Source: an uncultured Lautropia sp. (GTDB taxonomy: Bacteria; Pseudomonadota; Gammaproteobacteria; Burkholderiales; Burkholderiaceae_E). Taken from it: a DNA stretch of 5,531 nt. The translations under genes and the position numbers were made by a program. This document shows positions 3,705 to 5,531 of this stretch, piece by piece. Under the pieces are notes generated by a model. That model was given only the letters and a program-made list of their open reading frames with translations. It was not told the origin of the DNA and ran no database searches. The stretch's first letter is position 1, and each line of letters starts with the position of its first letter. The DNA is taken from contig CALIXC010000131.1 of the NCBI GenBank assembly GCA_938046755.1, positions 1-5,531 on the forward strand, read 5' to 3'.

Positions 3705-5531
3705 TCAGGAAGTGAGGCTGTCGATGGTCTTGCCGGCCAGGGCGCGCTGGATGGCCTGATCCATCCGCAGTGCGGCGAAGTGTTCGGTGGCTTTCTGCAG
3801 GCCCATTCGAGCGTCCAGGAGACGGTCGCGCACGGCCAGCAGGGTAGCTTCGTCAGGTGAGCCGTCGAGGCCCTGGGCATCCTTCAGCACCCTCTGCAGG
3901 CGGGCCATGGCATCGTCGATCTGCTGGCGCTCGGGGGCGTCCAGCAGCGCACCGTCCTCGGCCAGCGCGTTGTGCGTCACGTCGTGCAGCTGCGCGGCCT
4001 CGATCTGATGTTCGCGCAGGGCGCGCCACTGCATGTCCTCGCGAGCGCTGGTGATGGATTCCTTCAGCAGCCGCTCGATCTCGGTGTCTTCCAGGCCGTA
4101 ACTAGGCTTGACGGTGACGGAGGCGGCCACGCCGGTGCTCTGTTCGGTGGCCGAGACCGACAACAACCCGTCGGCATCCACCTGGAAGGTGACGCGGATG
4201 CGGGCAGCGCCAGCCACCATTGGCGGAATGCCGCGCAGCTCGAAGCGGGCCAGCGAACGGCAGTCCTTCACGAGTTCGCGTTCGCCCTGCACCACATGAA
4301 TGGCCATGGCGGACTGGCCATCCTTATAGGTGGTGAAGTCCTGGGCGCGCGCCAGCGGGATGGGCGAGTTGCGCGGGATGATCTTCTCGACCATGCCGCC
4401 CATGGTCTCCAGGCCCAGCGAGAGCGGGGTCACATCCAGCAGCAGCCAGTCGTCCTCGCCGTCGCGGCGCTGACCGATGAGCTGTGCGGCCTGCATGGCA
4501 GCGCCCAGCGCCACCACCTGGTCGGGGTCCAGGCCGGTATAGGGCGGCTTGCCGAAGTGGCTGGCCACGGCCTGGCGGATGACGGGCATGCGGGTAGCAC
4601 CGCCCACCAGCACCACACCGTCGATGGCCTGGGCCGACAGGCCCGCATCGGCCACGGCGGTATCGGCGATCTTGAGCGTGCGCGCCACCAGCGGCTGCAC
4701 CAGCTCCTCGAAGCGCGTGCGCGTCAGCGTGGAAACGAGTGCGGCGCCGGAGCCCTTCCGACTGGAATCGCCAGCGCTGGCCCCGGACGCATCATGGCCG
4801 CCCTGGCCCGCAGCCTGAACCGCGCCTTGGCCAGCATCAACATCGAAGCGCATCGTCACCGTATCGGCATCGGTCAGGGCCTCACGGGCCTGACGGGCCA
4901 TCAGCAGCAGCGCGCGCCAGCGCTTGGGATGTTCTGCCGCCAACCGGGCCCGTTCGCCCAGGTTGTGCTCGCCGGCAAAGTCGGCGGCAATCAGCGCATC
5001 AAAGTCGTCACCGCCCAGGGCCACGTCACCCGCCGTGGACTGCACTTCGAAGACGCCCCGGGTCAGCTTGAGCACCGACACGTCGAAGGTGCCGCCACCC
5101 AGGTCGTAGATGGCGTAGGTGCCCTGCTCGCCTTCGTCCAGACCGTAGGACACGGCGGCGGCGGTGGGTTCGTTGATGAGGCGCAGCACGTTCAGTCCGG
5201 CCAGCCGGGCCGCATCCTTGGTGGCCTGGCGCTGGGCGTCGTCAAAGTAGGCGGGCACGGTGATGACGGCGCCGTCCAGCGCGCCGCCGAGCGTGTCTTC
5301 CGCGCGCTGGCGCAAGGTGGCAAGGATTTCGGCGCTGACTTCCACGGGCGATTTGTCGCCTTGCGCCGTGACCACGGCCACCATGCCGGGCTGCTGCCTG
5401 AGGGCGTAGGGCAGTTTGTCCTGGTGGTCAATGTCGGCCAGGCCCCGGCCCATGAGGCGCTTGGCGGAGGCCACGGTGTTGGCCGCATCCAGCACCGCGC
5501 CTTCTTGCGCGGCCCAGCCAATGCGGCGCCC
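3705..5531 (-). CDS. hscA: Fe-S cluster assembly chaperone HscA (Hsp70 type), 5' end outside the window
   Basis: HscA is the specialised Hsp70 that, with co-chaperone HscB, binds IscU and uses ATP to promote Fe-S cluster transfer. The window holds 608 codons before the stop; by alignment with E. coli HscA (616 aa), roughly the first 65 residues, including the N-terminal ATP phosphate loop (GIDLGTTNS in E. coli), lie beyond the right edge. In the visible fragment, counted from 5531, are AANTVASAKRLMGR (16-29), VITVPAYFDDAQRQATKDAA (90-109), NEPTAAA (120-126), phosphate-2 loop DLGGGTFDVS (143-152), VVLVGGATRMP (306-316), linker LLLDVTPLSLGLETMGG (363-379), then the substrate-binding domain and helical lid ending FAALRMDQAIQRALAG. 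About 33 extra residues, rich in Gly, Ala, Ser and Asp, occur near 231-265 relative to E. coli, and the lid is also somewhat longer. The frame is open to the edge; no promoter is visible because the operon starts further right. Confidence 0.96.
   Translation of the reverse strand, partial: GRRIGWAAQEGAVLDAANTVASAKRLMGRGLADIDHQDKLPYALRQQPGMVAVVTAQGDKSPVEVSAEILATLRQRAEDTLGGALDGAVITVPAYFDDAQRQATKDAARLAGLNVLRLINEPTAAAVSYGLDEGEQGTYAIYDLGGGTFDVSVLKLTRGVFEVQSTAGDVALGGDDFDALIAADFAGEHNLGERARLAAEHPKRWRALLLMARQAREALTDADTVTMRFDVDAGQGAVQAAGQGGHDASGASAGDSSRKGSGAALVSTLTRTRFEELVQPLVARTLKIADTAVADAGLSAQAIDGVVLVGGATRMPVIRQAVASHFGKPPYTGLDPDQVVALGAAMQAAQLIGQRRDGEDDWLLLDVTPLSLGLETMGGMVEKIIPRNSPIPLARAQDFTTYKDGQSAMAIHVVQGERELVKDCRSLARFELRGIPPMVAGAARIRVTFQVDADGLLSVSATEQSTGVAASVTVKPSYGLEDTEIERLLKESITSAREDMQWRALREHQIEAAQLHDVTHNALAEDGALLDAPERQQIDDAMARLQRVLKDAQGLDGSPDEATLLAVRDRLLDARMGLQKATEHFAALRMDQAIQRALAGKTIDSLTS

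Noticed and set aside
3686..3880. N-terminal extension of fdx to 3880
   Set aside because: The extra residues are the out-of-frame reading of the hscA 3' end, and ferredoxins of this family start where TTG 3685 places them.

Overview
The window looks like chromosomal DNA from a GC-rich betaproteobacterium, probably of the order Burkholderiales. This rests on the high GC content of the coding regions and on the HscA and Fdx sequences. The genus cannot be fixed from the sequence alone.

Layout. Positions 1-298 hold no confident gene; most of this stretch (about 56-270) is clearly richer in A+T than the rest. A gene for a 245-residue putative lipoprotein of unknown function follows on the + strand (337-1074). 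It may be preceded by a 13-codon leader ORF that overlaps its start. An IS5-family insertion sequence of about 1.6 kb (1074-2682, transposase at 1197-2609) sits exactly on the stop codon of the lipoprotein gene. It is flanked by a TATTGA direct repeat. Beyond it, also on the + strand, is a complete yefM-yoeB type II toxin-antitoxin operon (2818-3335) with a visible promoter and palindromic operator. The minus strand carries the end of the iron-sulfur cluster (isc) operon: hscA (3705 to beyond the window edge) followed by fdx (3344-3685). The toxin gene and fdx converge with only 8 bp between their stop codons.

How the parts work together. HscA (an Hsp70-type chaperone) and Fdx (a [2Fe-2S] ferredoxin) belong to the ISC pathway, which builds Fe-S clusters on IscU; the rest of that operon should lie beyond the right edge. 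The span from the AT-rich stretch to yoeB reads as accessory DNA next to this housekeeping operon: an uncharacterised lipoprotein, a mobile element and a toxin-antitoxin pair. Joining the IS flanks with one target copy recreates a plausible ancestral site in which the lipoprotein has the same C-terminus and the antitoxin gene starts about 130 bp further on.

I see no clearly novel multi-gene system. The points most worth a second look are the stop-codon-preserving IS insertion, the extra low-complexity segment in the HscA ATPase domain, the unrecognised lipoprotein with its possible coupled leader ORF, and the tight convergence of yoeB and fdx.
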